Shown piece after piece: positions 24,063 through 36,900 of a DNA stretch of 64,000 nt. A model generated the notes under the pieces. The model was given only the letters and a program-made list of their open reading frames with translations, made no database searches and was not told where the DNA came from. Position 1 is the first letter of the stretch; the number at the start of each line of letters is the position of its first letter. This stretch comes from Episyrphus balteatus (Eukaryota > Arthropoda > Insecta > Diptera > Syrphidae). The stretch is taken from the NCBI RefSeq assembly GCF_945859705.1, contig NC_079135.1:27825679-27889678 (forward strand), in the 5' to 3' direction. A program made the position numbers and the translations under genes.

Positions 24063-24971
24063 TGAAATAGTAGAACTGAAATAGTAGAACCGGTCTTGAT
24101 TCATTTTTGTCGGTAGTACCTAGTCCAATGCAAAGCACAATTACAAGATGTTGAAAAACAAAAAAGAAGTTGGCAAACTTAATGGTTAGTCGAAATAGCA
24201 TCGTGACAAAATAAGATCATGGAAAGTGAAAGTCTTTTCGAAAATATTTTTGATATGTATTCTTTTTGAGTTAATAATAGGGTGAAGTGAAAAAACTTTT
24301 GCTCACATTTTCACACCTCAAAATTGATTCTCCCCTGGGCAAAAATTTTTTCCGCTTCGCGTTTGGGTTGTACAAATTAAATAGATTCTCATGTTAGCAA
24401 ATGTTTTTCCGCTTCCCGTTTGCCAAATTATAACACTTCACTAACATACAAACATTTGCGTCTGCCTGGCGATCTAACATTACCTAAACAGAGGAACGAA
24501 CTAGCGTTAGCGGCCATTGTTGGCGTCTTTTTAACTAACTGAAACCTTGCCTGGGTCGCTTCATGGGTTCTCACTCTCAGTATTTTCAATCCCTTTTAGG
24601 GTTCTCTGTCCCGCTCTCTGTCCCGAGGGAACGAAAACCACACGTTTTTTTCCGGAATTAGATTCCCACCTAGCATGGGAACTTACTCCACTTTACTAAA
24701 GTGGGTTTCGTTCCCACTGAGTGGGAACTAATTACCTCAGTGGACTTAGTTCCCGTGGACTTAGTTCCCCGCACCTGTCAGCTTTGCAGTGAATCTCTAT
24801 GACATGGCCACCTACATCAATAAGATTTATTTAATTTAAAGCTTTCCCAGAAATATTGACTTCTTCGTTAATTAAGCTGGTGCGAAGTTTATTTTTTGTT
24901 CAAAATGGCGAAACTCTCTCTTCCCTTAGTGAGTCGTGAGGATGTTTGAAAAGCGATATTTTGAAATATTA

Positions 24972-25204
24972 AGGGCCCTATTATGACTCGCGAATCGCTA
25001 GAAAAATTTGGCGAATCAAAGTTATTGATCCTTTAATAAGCCATTTAGCGTTTTAAAAATTATACTTTCACATCGTATTCTTTATTTTGACTGCATTGCA
25101 GGTAGAATGTCGTAGTTTTCTGATCGAAATACCTCGATATGAGTGTTTCCCAAATCGTTCGACTTGAGTTAAACGATCGACTCGCGAGTCATAATAGGAC
25201 CCTA
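24972..25204. mobile_element. ~230-base MITE, AGGGNCCTATTATGACTCGC ends
   Basis: AGGGCCCTATTATGACTCGC, ending in GA, on the left is mirrored on the right as TCGCGAGTCATAATAGGACC followed by CT. The body is non-coding. The target duplication is unclear (possibly two or three A/T bases). Confidence 0.7.
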
Positions 25205-25209
25205 AGCCT

Positions 25210-28200
25210 ACAAAATACGTTATAGACTTAAATTATAAGAAATTTCCCAAGATTCAAGGTCAAATCTAATCTTTTGAGTTAAAATTAACTAAAACCGAAA
25301 ACATCAAGTATTTTTTAAAATGTTGAGCATTTTTGGCAATATTGCTTTCGAGGCCGAAAACTTAGAATTTTCATTGGTTTATCAGATATATAGTTTCATT
25401 TCTGTGCTGAGAGTTTATTAGGCTATAAGTTTGTAAAAAACTGAAAAATGGTAAAAACTTTTGATTCATCATTAAAAATTAATTTCTTTAATGATCCCAT
25501 ATTTGCAAAAAAAAAAAATGTTGTCATTGAAAAATAAGTTTCAAAAATACCGGTTTTTCGTATTTAACTAACAATTGTGGCTTTTAAAAAGATGTTTAAG
25601 TGGACAAACGAATTAGACAAGTTTGGTTCAAAAATTTTGAGGTCGCAGTTCTGGCTTCACGGAGCTTAAGTAGTATGATTCTCGCATGATTCTCTCCAAA
25701 AAAAATTATCACAATAACTTTGCATTGAGCACTTGTTGTTTCAAGTCTTGAAATCTTTCGCTAGTCTATAAATTAAAAGTTTTAGCTGATTTTTTAAATG
25801 TAATTGAAGTTTAAGAGAAAAAAAAAAATAAAACGCAAAAAGTATTTTCATAGAAATTTTTATAGACTTAATGCCGTAAGGGGAATCGTTAGGGTACCTC
25901 CAATTATATTCGGCGATTCAAAATGTTTTGTTCATTTCTCCAAAAAGTAAAACTATCAAAAGTATTAAGTTATTATTTTGTTGCTTATAATGGAACAACC
26001 CGTACATTAATGTAAACACTCAAAAGCATGATGGACAGTTACAAGTCGTAAGGGAGCAGCAACGAAAGCATGCTTTTTGGAGTGCCCTCTTAAGTCTAAA
26101 GAAACAGAACTAAATAATGTACTATTGGTTTTTTCATTATTTCAGTTTAAATGTTTTCTTAACGATTTTTTGAACGGCTCGGATAAAAATATTGCACAGA
26201 AACATTTTAATACTAAACATTTTAAACATTTTTTAATAACTTTTGCTATTCTTTGTCCATTTTAATTGCTTGAGAATTTAGCAGGTTCAGTTTTTATGTC
26301 AAAATACTAGAACACAAATTCTGGACTTCCTTGTTCAATTACTAAAAGGAAGAACATAAATAAAATAAAACTAAGTAATGTAATACTTAACCGATATATG
26401 ACTTTGAAAGTAGTTCCACAGCGTCTAGTACGTCTAGAACCTATCATAATTTGTTTTTTATTCTTCGTTAAAACACTTTAAACCTCCATTACATTTATTA
26501 TTTTTCCTTTTTAATGAGCAGCAACACCTTTACTTTCCACAAAACATTTCTTCTATAACTTTCCAGTCTCAACTCGTAAGTTTATGATTGTTACAATACC
26601 TTACATTCAAAATAAGAAAGAAACAAAAAAAAAAAAACATTCGCCTCTTAACCTTATTTGCCTCGCAGCCCTCGTATTTTTTTTCTTAATTTAACAACGA
26701 ATCTCCTTAGTAACTACGAGTGAAGATAAAATAAAGAAATACAATTTTTTTTTGTTATTTTCTTTCCACCACTTCAATTGTGAAAAGCGTGAAGTGGTAA
26801 AAACAAATTTCACTCCAAGTACCATAAATATGGTAATTTAGTATCCCCTCCATTCGTTGCATCTATCATCTTCAATCTCATTTCGGTTCTCTCTATTCTA
26901 TAAGAATGTTTCGGCTCGCCATGGGACTTTAACCCGCACCAAAGTACAAGTAGTCGTTGTCTATTCTATTGAATATAAACAGAGCAAAGAACTCTCTTGT
27001 GCTGCTGCTTTGGGTTTGGTTCGGTTCGGATGCCCCATGTCATTCATTCGCCAATCCATCGACAAATCCACAAACGCACTTTTTCTTCTCTCACAATAAA
27101 TATAAATTTTCTCCAATGAAAAAAGTTGTTGTTTTAAGTATCATTTCCGCTGAATTAAACAAAAAAAAAATATCAAAGAACTTACAGGAACTTGATCTAA
27201 ATTTAGACATTTCTGATGATCGGAAATCTTAAATTGACAAGTTTAGGTACCATAAAAAAAAAAGAAGAAGTGAATGTTTATTCTACCTCTTCATCACATT
27301 TTTAATGACAATCCTATAGTTGTGATATATTGCTTTGCTAGAATTGTGCAAAGCTTGCAAAAGAAATCAAGTTCGTGTCAAATTCCGTCATGTTGATGGA
27401 ATGTTGCCAATCATGTATAAGAGGTTTAGTAAGCACATTCCAGAGGTGAATTTCTAGTTTTGCTGAATAATTTGTTGCATTCTTAAATCTCTAACTCTAG
27501 CAGCCGGTTGGGAGTTGAGTTAGGTTCATTTAGGTTAGTATTTTGCGCCGCCAAACAAAAAACATAAAAAAAAGACTGATATAGTAACTTTGTTGGCTAA
27601 GCAAAAGAGAAATACAAAAAAAAAATTATTATTCAGCTTTGCTGTGTTGTGTACTAAACTACACACGGGTGTATATTTTTCAAGGTCGGGATAGTTTTCT
27701 CCTCGTTGTGGTTCGTGCTTCATGTTGGTTGTTTCTGAGACTTTGAGCTGAGCAGCAACAGCAACCACAACTACGTCAGCATCTACAGCAGCAGTAAGAT
27801 GTGTTGATTACTCAAGTCTTATTCTTAATGCCTCGTCGGAGTCGTCGTACATTAACAAGTAACAACTGGTTGTAATGTAGTCCGTCCGCCATGCCCACTT
27901 AGTTAGCTTATTTAAAATATTTTTTTTTTTTTTCATTTGCAATTTTTATTATAAAAATCCACCACGCAGAACATTGGAAGCAGACAATTATTATTATTTT
28001 TTTTTTAAGAGAGAGGATGGTGAATTGTATTTTTTAACCTTTTTTTTATTATTGTATCTTTATATATTTCTATCTTTCTACCTACAATGAATGCTATAGA
28101 TACAACGCCTACATAATAAATTAAGATGTCGTTTTTATTTCTTAGTATTAGTCTGAGGTGATGGGGTTTTTGTATTTGTTTTTGTTGTATTATGTATTTT

Positions 28201-29550
28201 GTTTAGGCATTTCCGTAAAGTTTATTTTGCTAATTCTATCAGGTAGAAGAATATAATCGAGTAATTTTGCGACGTAGATTTTTAAACAATTTTTTAGGAT
28301 GATTACACTGGCCAACACATAAAAATTTTCCAGAGCGTTGTTTATCATTTCCTACTAAATTTAGGGTGCTGATTCCGAAAACAACATTAGTTTTTTTCTA
28401 GCAGCTCTAGTTCTTAAGTTATTCATACATAAAAAGACATAGAAATTCATACAAATTTTTTTTTTTGTTAAATTTTTTGTTTTATGTAAAACATTTTTTC
28501 TAAAGTAAAAGTTCCTCCTCCAAACAATTTCAGAAAGTATGAACAAATATAAAAAAATTTAAAAAAAAATTGTTAAAAAAATGTTCTTGTTTTAACTTTT
28601 AGTTTGAAAATCTGAATTCATATGTATCTTTTAACAGGCAGATTTGTTAGAATCAGTTAGATCAGAGTGTATACTTAATTTTATCGAAATTGTTAGAGCC
28701 TTTTACGAGGAATTTACAATACCATGTAACCGTTATTTAAGAGGTACCTAATTGTTCTATTGGATTTATTAAAAAACAAAAAATAAAAACGAACCTTAGA
28801 AATTACAAAAAAAATCATCTTTAATTCGTGAACTTTTGCACTACTTAGTTTAAGAACATAACAATTATTTCCCCACAACTTCCAGCAACTTCGACTATCT
28901 TGTGGAGACTTTTCTGTTTAATATTTTGATGGTTTATTTTATTTGAATAATATAAAATTTGGGCGTAGATACATAATTGGCCGTTACATTATATTAGATT
29001 AGATAATAATTTTTGATTTGTAGATACATATACTATTTCAAAGTTAATGTGCTAAATTTAAAGTAATTTTGCAGGAGTTACTGATCAATCCATTATTTTT
29101 AGTAAGCAGATATTTATAAGAGGCGACAGTCTTAAAGAACAAGTTCGTTCTTGTCAACTGAAGACTGTTGAAATTATACTTGTTTAAAGAATCTACTTTA
29201 TTGTTTATTTATATTGTTCAAGCAAATTAATATTAATAATAATAAAAGAGTTTCTGCCCACCATCCTGGCTTAAGCCAATATTGTTTTATTTTGTAAAAT
29301 AAAATTTTCAATTCTAATCTTTGATACAAACGGCTGTTTTCTTTTTCTGCTCTGAGGAAGTCTCTGAGCGATCAAAAGCTCAGATTGTATTCGGAGCTTT
29401 CAGATTTAATTATGAAACACACTTGAGTGCTGAGGTGTCATTAATTTTATTTTTTGTTAACCTGAAGTAGACGGCCGACTTTCTTGGAAATGTATTTTTT
29501 TATTTTTTTTACTTACAAATTAGCATATTAACAACACTAGATTTCTTGAA
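25210..29550. other. Gene-free stretch, possible remote 5' region of Dab
   Basis: No coding exon can be supported. The patches at about 26,840-27,080 and 27,700-27,850 are less AT-rich. The second ends in CTACAGCAGCAGTAAGATG, which contains a donor-like GTAAG, so a non-coding first exon of the downstream gene is conceivable but unproven. Frames in this stretch are short and carry no recognisable domain. Confidence 0.4.
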
Positions 29551-29559
29551 AACTATCAT

Positions 29560-30190
29560 CTATTGTTCTTTGACATCTTTTTGGTTTCTTACATGCCTTA
29601 AGGAAGAAATAAGTGGATCCGATGAGGTTGCAAGCATGTTAAATAGGCCTTCGTTCTGTCGAATCCTTGAAACTTTGCACGTATTTTGATTTCTGTACTT
29701 CTTGTAGTCTTTATTTTTTCACTCCTGGGCTTCTTCTGTCAGTTCTCCAAGTGGTAGTAGTGATTGATATTCGATGATATTTTGATTATGAACCAATATT
29801 TTGTGAAGAGTAGGGGTGAGCAGTTTTTTAGCATACCTACTTTTGTTTTAGAAGCTCTGCTGTTTTCTTAGTATACTCTCCAAACTTAACTGCATTCACT
29901 ACTTCCCTGCAATTCAAAACATTCAGTATTATTTTCAGCCTCATAATAACTTCTCCATGGACTCCAGTTATTCAAGCGGTTGCATCTGATTGTTCAAAAA
30001 ATCTCCTTGAACTGTTTCCATAATTAGTATTCCCAGCCATGCTTTGGTTTATCCACATCAAGTCCAAGCTCATCTCGAAAACGCATTTGGATCGCTTGTT
30101 TTCTTCTTCTCTTTTCCATCTCCTTGGTCTCAACAGATTCACCAGTCTTCTCCTTCTTGTCGAAGGTTATACGCAAGTTTCAAAATAAAT
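29560..30190 (-). pseudogene. Decayed transposon-type ORF, unnamed multi-copy insect family
   Basis: Reading the minus strand with about two frame changes and a few stops gives consecutive coding-like blocks: MRFRDELGLDVDKPKHGW, then NYGNSSRRFFEQSDATA, ITGVHGEVIMRLKIILNVLN, LHKILVHNQNIIEYQSLLP, LGELTEEAQE, and LFNMLATSSDPLISSLRHV ending at a stop at 29560-29562. From memory, the same order of blocks (NDGNTARRFF-like, ITG, a VHKILIHG-like motif, EEAQE, SSDPYISSLR-like) occurs in unnamed, high-copy proteins of insects and cnidarians that behave like transposon genes. I cannot assign a superfamily. The copy is broken and lacks its N-terminal part, where stops appear upstream of NLRITFDKK. Confidence 0.7.
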
Positions 30191-30758
30191 TCCATTCACA
30201 AATAAAAGCACTAAAAAATTTGCTAATCCTTTTAATACTTATAATTTTGTGGCATCCCATGAAAACTACCTGTCTATCTTTATATTAAATAATAAAAAAA
30301 TAAAAATATACAAAAAAAAAAAATGCATAATTAATTAAAAGTTATTTTTGGAAAACTCAAGCTCCATTTGTGAACCCAGTGAACTATAAAGTTAGACCCA
30401 CCCGAAAAATTAATATTGCAATTGCCTAAACGGGCCACTGTGCGGCGATTTTCAAAAGCTAAAGCCAAGAAGTTTATGAGGATGCTTTTATGTATTTGTG
30501 ACGAATCTATCAAAATCTATATGAGTTAACTTAGTTAACTTAACTTTAAAATTTTTAAATCGAGCCAAGGTTGATAAAGAAATAAGAGAAGAAGTCATGA
30601 ATTTACATCTATCAATGCACTGTAAATAGGCTACAGGTTTTTTTTTTAAATAAATTAATTAGGATAGTAGCACCCAATAACAATTGGGTTTTCCAATTGA
30701 TTTTACGACGTTACAGGTTCAATTCGTCAACCCATTGAGAATAAAATTTCCACAAATT

Positions 30759-30998
30759 GGGTGCGTTCACGTACCGATCTAAGGGTATCCGGATACCTTT
30801 GTGTTGTTGTAATCCCATATAAAATATCAGCTCATCGTAAACATTTGTTGACAAGCAAAAAAATCCAAAGGTATCCTAAAAATTTCTGGATTCTCGTGTA
30901 TCTTATGGGAGATTTGAAGAACAGCTGATTCGTGTTCACAAACGTATCGGATACTTAGGTATCTTGGATAGGTAATCTGTGCGTACGTGAACGCACCC
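30759..30998. mobile_element. 240-base MITE, GGGTGCGTTCACGTAC ends
   Basis: Perfect 16-base inverted ends surround a body with inner imperfect pairing (GGTATCCGGATACC-like strings on one side, ATCGGATACTTAGGTATC on the other). It is non-coding. It interrupts an A/T-rich stretch with CCAATT repeats, so the exact duplication is ambiguous. Confidence 0.75.
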
Positions 30999-31000
30999 AT

Positions 31001-32420
31001 TTCCAATTAGATTTTCAATTTACTGCAAATTTGTATTTTATTATTTTACATCTGGCAATACTCTAAAGACAAGACAACAAAAAAAAACTCCTTTTTCCTT
31101 TTCTATTCAAGAAAAAACACAAACAACTCTCAAACCCAACAAAAAAAAATTTGTGAAAAGGAAGATCAAGATGAAGTGGAACGATGATGCAGATGAAGGT
31201 AAAAAAAAAAATAGAAGAAAACAACAACAATGCAATGCGAGTACGAGAGTTCATAAGATGAAGTGAAGCAACAGATCGAAATCGATCTCTGTTGAACCGT
31301 GTTGCTTTTTCTGTCTTCTTTCTCTGTTCTGTTTCTTGTATAAACTCCAGCAAAGCAATATCGCGACACAAGTGGAACAGGGAAACAAAAAAATTAAATA
31401 AAAAAAAATTATTTTCTGCCACCACAACTATTGTTTTATTTTAACTTTATTTTTTCCCACAGAAACTTTAACTATTTTTGTTTAAAAATTTGTCCATCAA
31501 TTCACAATAAGAAATATTCAAATATTTATTAAAAAAAATAGTTTACCTTATCCAAACACTTTAATTCTTCAATTGGGTAAACAATTTTGTTGCATCTTGC
31601 ACAGGTTTTATTCATTTTTCCTGATTTTTTTTTTTGATTTATTTTCTTTTTTTTATAAAAGCGCTTTTTTGCTCTTTTTTTTCAATTCGAGAAAAACACT
31701 CAATTTTAAAAATTTAAATATTTTTATTGGAAAAAATATTTTTGTGCTATTCACCACTCTTTTTTAACAGACAAGAGAAACACACACATAAAATCACTTT
31801 TGTGAACTTGTTGCAAAATTCAATTCAAAACCAAAAGAGAACTTCAATTTCCAATTTGAAAATACGAATGTTGAGTATTTTTTTTTTCTATGTATTATAA
31901 AAATGCAACAGGGGAGGGCAAAAAGAACAATAGAAATAGATGAATAATAATTTAATTGTGAATTAGAGAGGGGGCGAGACCAACAACAATAACACGAACA
32001 AGAAAAATAAAAAGATCTCACAGAAATGCTCTAGGAGAGTAGAAAAACTATTTTTTTTTTGTATTTATTCCAACGAATCAAAAGGAAATATACATAAATG
32101 CGATCGTTTGCAGAGAATTCACTTGCTTGCTGCACACACAGCTACTTGACCGTTCGCGTACAAAGGTATGAATGAAAGAAAAGGAAAGGAAGAAAATGGT
32201 AGAAGGTTCAACTGGAATTAATGGAATTGTGGTTAATTGGAATTTTTTTTGGATTTTCTCCAGTGTGGTGAGTTATGGAGTTTGAATAGTGGAGAGTTTT
32301 AATTGTGGGAAGACCTATTCACAATGGTAAAAAGAGTGGTGAAATTGAATGAAATTATTTAAAGATTTTAAAAAGATTAGTATGTACATATACTTTCGAA
32401 TAACGATATTTTTACTGTCA
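31001..32420. other. Gene-free low-complexity stretch
   Basis: Purine- and pyrimidine-rich runs produce spurious frames on both strands (31.06-31.43 kb and 31.57-32.02 kb). Near 32,100-32,170 there is a less AT-rich patch ending in AAAGGTATGA, donor-like but unsupported. Confidence 0.5.
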
Positions 32421-32427
32421 TAACCAG

Positions 32428-32509
32428 GGGCCCAATTCCGAAAAAATGAATTCCTATGTGTACACGAAAAAACGTGTAAATTGGAATTCACTCTTGCGGA
32501 ATTAGGCCC
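32428..32509. mobile_element. 82-base hairpin, GGGCCCAATTCCG ends
   Basis: Almost the whole unit folds back on itself: GGGCCCAATTCCG pairs with CGGAATTAGGCCC, and GAATTCC and TACACG pair with their inverses around an A-run loop. It is a very small MITE or a solo hairpin. Confidence 0.6.
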
Positions 32510-32539
32510 AAGCGCAGATAATTTTTGAATACAAAATAT

Positions 32540-32689
32540 TAGCCCCGTTCCATAGGAATTGGTAATTTACTCGTGAGTAGAAATCTAGTACAACAACTAC
32601 ACATTCCTATCTCCTCGAGTAGATCATGTGTTAACTGTATAGTCCAAGATCTACTCATGAGTAAACTACCGCCTCCAGGAACGGGACTA
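32540..32689. mobile_element. 150-base MITE, TAGYCCCGTTCC / TACTCATGAGTAGA family
   Basis: Terminal TAGCCCCGTTCC matches the inverted TAGTCCCGTTCC at the other end, and the inner TTTACTCGTGAGTAGA matches the inverted TCTACTCATGAGTAAA. This is the best preserved member of the family also seen at 4721-4885 and, as a half copy, near 40,300-40,355. Confidence 0.8.
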
Positions 32690-33091
32690 TTAGCAGAAAA
32701 TCAATGATGAGGAAATTTTAGGATAATTGGTATAGTAGATAGGGAGAAAACCGATTGGATCGTAGTAGATGTCCGGAAGTGCGATCGGGAAGAAAAAAAG
32801 TGGTATGTTTAAAATTTGTTTTTAAAGATTCCTGGCAAAAGTACCCTTCTTATCGAAAAAATTTATACGTGAAAGTTGTAGATAATTAAAAAAAACTACA
32901 ACTTTCATTTGAAAAAAACCCTCAAAATATTGACCGATTGAAAATTAAGACGTAAAAATGTTTGCAATTGTTGAAGATAAAAGATAACCCAAAGGCAGAA
33001 TATAGTTTTACAAAATAATTAATAAATAAATTTCGTTAAAAGTTTGTATAGAACTTTGTATGATGTGAAAATAAAATATATTTTTAAAATT

Positions 33092-33551
33092 GGGCAGGTT
33101 CAGAAACGTTAGGGACTAAATATTTAGGTAATTTCTCGGTCTCTGATTGGTCAGCTGTCAAAAAATATCTTTCCAATTTAGGTAATTTTATTGGAAAGCT
33201 AACTGGAAAGTTAGGCAAGAAAATTTTCCCTAAAAATTTAGGAAAGTTTTTTTTGTCAACATGACAGCAGATTGTTTTTAATTAAGGAATTAATTTAGCA
33301 AAATTAAATTTATTTGTGTGAAAAACAACTGAAAAGTACATTATCGGTTATAATAAATTTTATTTATTCATTACACTTAAGTGAAATTTGGTGTCTTACC
33401 CATGTGACCGCTAAAATTCTTAAATAAATTTTGAAATTTGACAATAGCATCACATTTCACATCCAAACTAATTTAGTCAATTTACTCAAATTTCCGTTCA
33501 GAAAACGACGTTGCCTAAATATCTAGTCCCTAATATTTCCTGAACGTGCCC
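33092..33551. mobile_element. 460-base MITE, GGGCAGGTTCAG ends
   Basis: The left GGGCAGGTTCAGAAACGTTA followed by GGGACTAAATATTTAGG is mirrored, with a few differences, by CCTAAATATCTAGTCCCTAA and TGAACGTGCCC at the right. The body is non-coding and contains further TTTAGG repeats. Confidence 0.75.
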
Positions 33552-33803
33552 ATTATAAATGAGGGGATTTAGGGCACTTATATGACACTTCTTGAAAAAT
33601 CGTTCCGAAATGTGCTTTTTTGTCGTTGTTTCCGTTTCTGACACAATATTTTTCTATAAAAAGCAGCTAAGTTTTTCTACATCGTTTAAGGTAAAAGATG
33701 CAACTAAAAAATTCTGCATTGAAAAAACTTAAACATGTGTAATTTTTAAAAATTTATAAAATCAAAATATATTTATTTTGTTAAAAAAATTTAAACTTAC
33801 TTA

Positions 33804-33953
33804 AGCCTGGTACGCTGCTCGCGCTAAATTTTAGCTCCCATACAAATTATCGAAAATTTTTAGCCGAGATAAAATGGATCCCATACAAGTTATCGATAAC
33901 TTGTATGGGAATTTTATCTCGGCTAAAATTTAGCGCGAGCAGCGTACCAGGCT
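33804..33953. mobile_element. 150-base MITE with TTA duplication (PIF/Harbinger-like)
   Basis: Inverted ends AGCCTGGTACGCTGCTCGCG are flanked by TTA on both sides (33801-33803 and 33954-33956), the target duplication used by PIF/Harbinger elements. Nearly the whole element is a palindrome (ATCGATAACTTGTATGGGA in the middle). Confidence 0.8.
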
Positions 33954-33959
33954 TTAACA

Positions 33960-36900
33960 CATAAAAATGGACATTTTCACAAAATTTCATCAAAATCCAA
34001 CAAATTTTTGATAAAGATAGTTTTTGGCATTGATCACAGTGGGGTATCATTCCACTTAAAACTCCATCCTTTTTCTTCTCACACATAAACATAACAAAAA
34101 AAAATAAGAAATGTAATCTATTCAAAAAATTGTGTTAACCCCTTGTAACCCAACAACGTAAATTTTAAAATTAATAACACGTTTATTTTAAAAATGCAAT
34201 ATCTTCATTATTTACTTAGTAAAAAGAAAGTTTAAATAAAATTTATTTTGTATATACATACATAAATGCAAAAAAACAAGAGAAAAACTGTCTAGTACTT
34301 ATTTTAAGGCGCTTTCCTAAAATCCAAAAAAAAACGTTATACCTTATCCAGAAAAACTATTTTTTCTGAATTTCGTAGTTTTTACAAAAATTTGACCGAA
34401 AGGTATCAGTTTTGATTTGCTGTTTTCATTTCTAGAAGCATTCAGCAAAATTTTATTAGTGAACAAGCATTATTTTAAAAGGGCATTTTCGTATAAAGTA
34501 CTTGAAATATAAAAGAGGCTAAGTCATTGTGCAAGTTTCCGCAGCTACTTATGGCATTGAAAAGAAAACATAGCTGACAATATATAATTCATTAAACCTG
34601 ATAATATATTATATATAATTAATTAAGTGGTATTGGAGTTGGAGGGAACATAGTAAAAATCTGTACAGCATTGAACAAAAATGTAGGTATTGCACTTAAA
34701 AAAAATCAATACAAAATGTGTGCATTAAATATTTTTTTAATAATCTTAGAAGATTTTCTTACAATTTTGACTAGGTATATTTCACCTTGCTTATACCTCA
34801 GGTTATATAAGAAATGTAAAGTTAAATGGTCAAAACTGTAAGAAATTTATTGAGGTTATGGGAACAAAATTTTCATGCACACATTTGCTTTAAATTTTTG
34901 CGTATACCTATGCACAAAATTTTCTGTTTTCAACAACTGCAATTGCATTTTTTTGTTTGCAATAAATGAGTTTTTTTTCTAATTTGTGATGAAATTTTTT
35001 AAAATAGCGCGAAATTTTTCAACGATTGAGTAAAATGCTGGGGTTTATCTAGCTAATGAAAAATTGGCTCTAAATCGTTTAAAATTTTGCGCCATGAACT
35101 TTAAAATTGTGTCCTGAGTGATAATGTATTTATTATTTTATAAATAAATTAATAATAATAAGAAATTAACCAGAGTAACGAAAAAAACTTAAAACTGATT
35201 AAATGAAAAACAATATGTATTTATATAAAAAATTATGTTACAAATTAAATACGAAATTGAAGCATTTATGGTAACTCAAGTACAAACACCTTTTTTAAAA
35301 TATCTTAATAAAATATTTTAATATAAAACGAAATATTATAATACAGGATTAGTATGTAATTTTACATCAAAAATACACAAAAGCTAAATGACTATTACAA
35401 ATCATCAATGAAAACTATATAGAAACCTTCTTTTTTCCCTTTATTTATATTAAATTGTAAACCTTTTGTACAAAAAAATACAATCAAACAATTAATTTGA
35501 AATTCAAAAAAAAAAAAAAAAGAAAACAGTTAACTCTTTTTTTTTCTGGCACATGCGCCACAAAAAGTTTTACTTCTTCAATCATAACTCACCCCTGACA
35601 TTTTTACCATAAAAACGTACTCTGTTCCATTGAAAATTTTCAACATACTAACATACTTGGAAGTTAATATATTTTTTCGACTTAATAGGGCGGACGAACC
35701 TGAATTAGTGTCTCGGTGAAAAATCGAAATTTCATAAATTTACATCCGTTTCCTACAAATCAAATTATATTCCCAACAAAATATAAATATTCTCAATTAA
35801 ATATTTCCACATTACTCCGAGAGAAATTAAAGTTTTCATAGCAAAAATGTAAAGTGAAAATTTTCTTCTATAGACAACCCCATTTCACAGAACTGAAGAA
35901 AGAAAAAAAAAAAAAATAAAGAAAATATATATTTTCTAACACAAGAAAAAGTGTTGTACAATTCTACACCCAATTGAAAATTTCAATTAAATTTATTAAA
36001 TTAATCAAAATCTTACGATATTTTCATGAAAATCGCAATTGCAAAGGAAAATATTATGAATTAAGATTTTTCACAAGGAATTTGAATATAGCGAGACCTT
36101 TTATATAATTCCTTCAATGGAATTTTAATTTGAAAAGGTAGAAAAACGTAGTGAATACTTAATTACTTAAGTTATAAAAACGGAAAAATTAATTAAATAA
36201 AATTAGCAAATTCAAAAAATTGAATGAAAATTTTGTCAAATTGTATGCGAAAATTAAAAGTGGTGTACGAAATTAGAAAATAACCCAAAATCAAAAAAGA
36301 AAAAAAAGTAGCATTTAGGGGATGAAGTTCGTGAAAAATCGATATCAACATTATTGCCGGTGTTGCACCCTTTGGAAGTATTTACCATAAAAAAGAACAG
36401 CGCATACCATAATAATCTCTAAATACTTGACTTTTGACAGTCACCCCTCCGAATGTAAATAATAATAAACACAAACCAAAGAAAAAAAAATGTTATGAAA
36501 ACAAACCAAGACCCATATTTCATAGAGAAACAAGTCCAGTAAAACATAATTTACGGTCAACTAACTAAATCAACAATAACCACCCTTTTGAGAGTATGCA
36601 TCGTTACATGTATGAAGTTTGAAAAATTTAAACTTGTATCGTTTACTTAAACTGTGATACGTTTTGAATTCAGAAAAAAAAGCTTAAACATAGAGTTAAG
36701 CTTTACCATACTCAACGATCTTAAGAAGGTATCTAATTTAGATTTTCGTGCAGTGCGTGTGTGTTTTAATTTGAATACAAAATAAATCCTTTAATACTCA
36801 TCGGAAAAATTCTACAAAAGAAAAAGAAAACGGATGTAAAACAATTTTTAAAGAGCATGCAAACATTAAGGAAGAAAACAAGTCCATGCAAATGTGAGTA

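Larger units (their letters stand above)
22039..24775. mobile_element. Foldback-like element with 9-base target duplication
   Basis: The left end (GGTGCAGGGAACTAAGTCCA) and right end (inverted GGTGCGGGGAACTAAGTCCA) match, and the match extends inward about 120-150 bases with short internal repeats of GGGAACTAARTCCAC and GTGGGAACGAAA. The flanks are TGCCAGCTT (22030-22038) and TGTCAGCTT (24776-24784), nine bases with one difference. Nine-base duplications with repeat-rich inverted ends are typical of Foldback and MULE-type elements. The core is largely filled by a later hAT insertion. No transposase is visible. Confidence 0.75.

Noticed and set aside
29340..29400. GAGGAAGTCTCTGAGCGATC segment as a ribozyme or Penelope-type end
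   Set aside because: Some stem-like pairing (TCTGAG..CTCAGA) is present, but I could not fold a known ribozyme core, so I do not report it as a feature.
31063..31425. 120-codon minus-strand ORF
   Set aside because: The translation is Phe/Leu/Ser-rich from A/T runs, a second overlapping frame is equally open, and there is no domain or codon bias.
33880..33900. TATCGATA as a DRE promoter element
   Set aside because: It is the centre of the palindromic 150-base MITE, not associated with any gene start.
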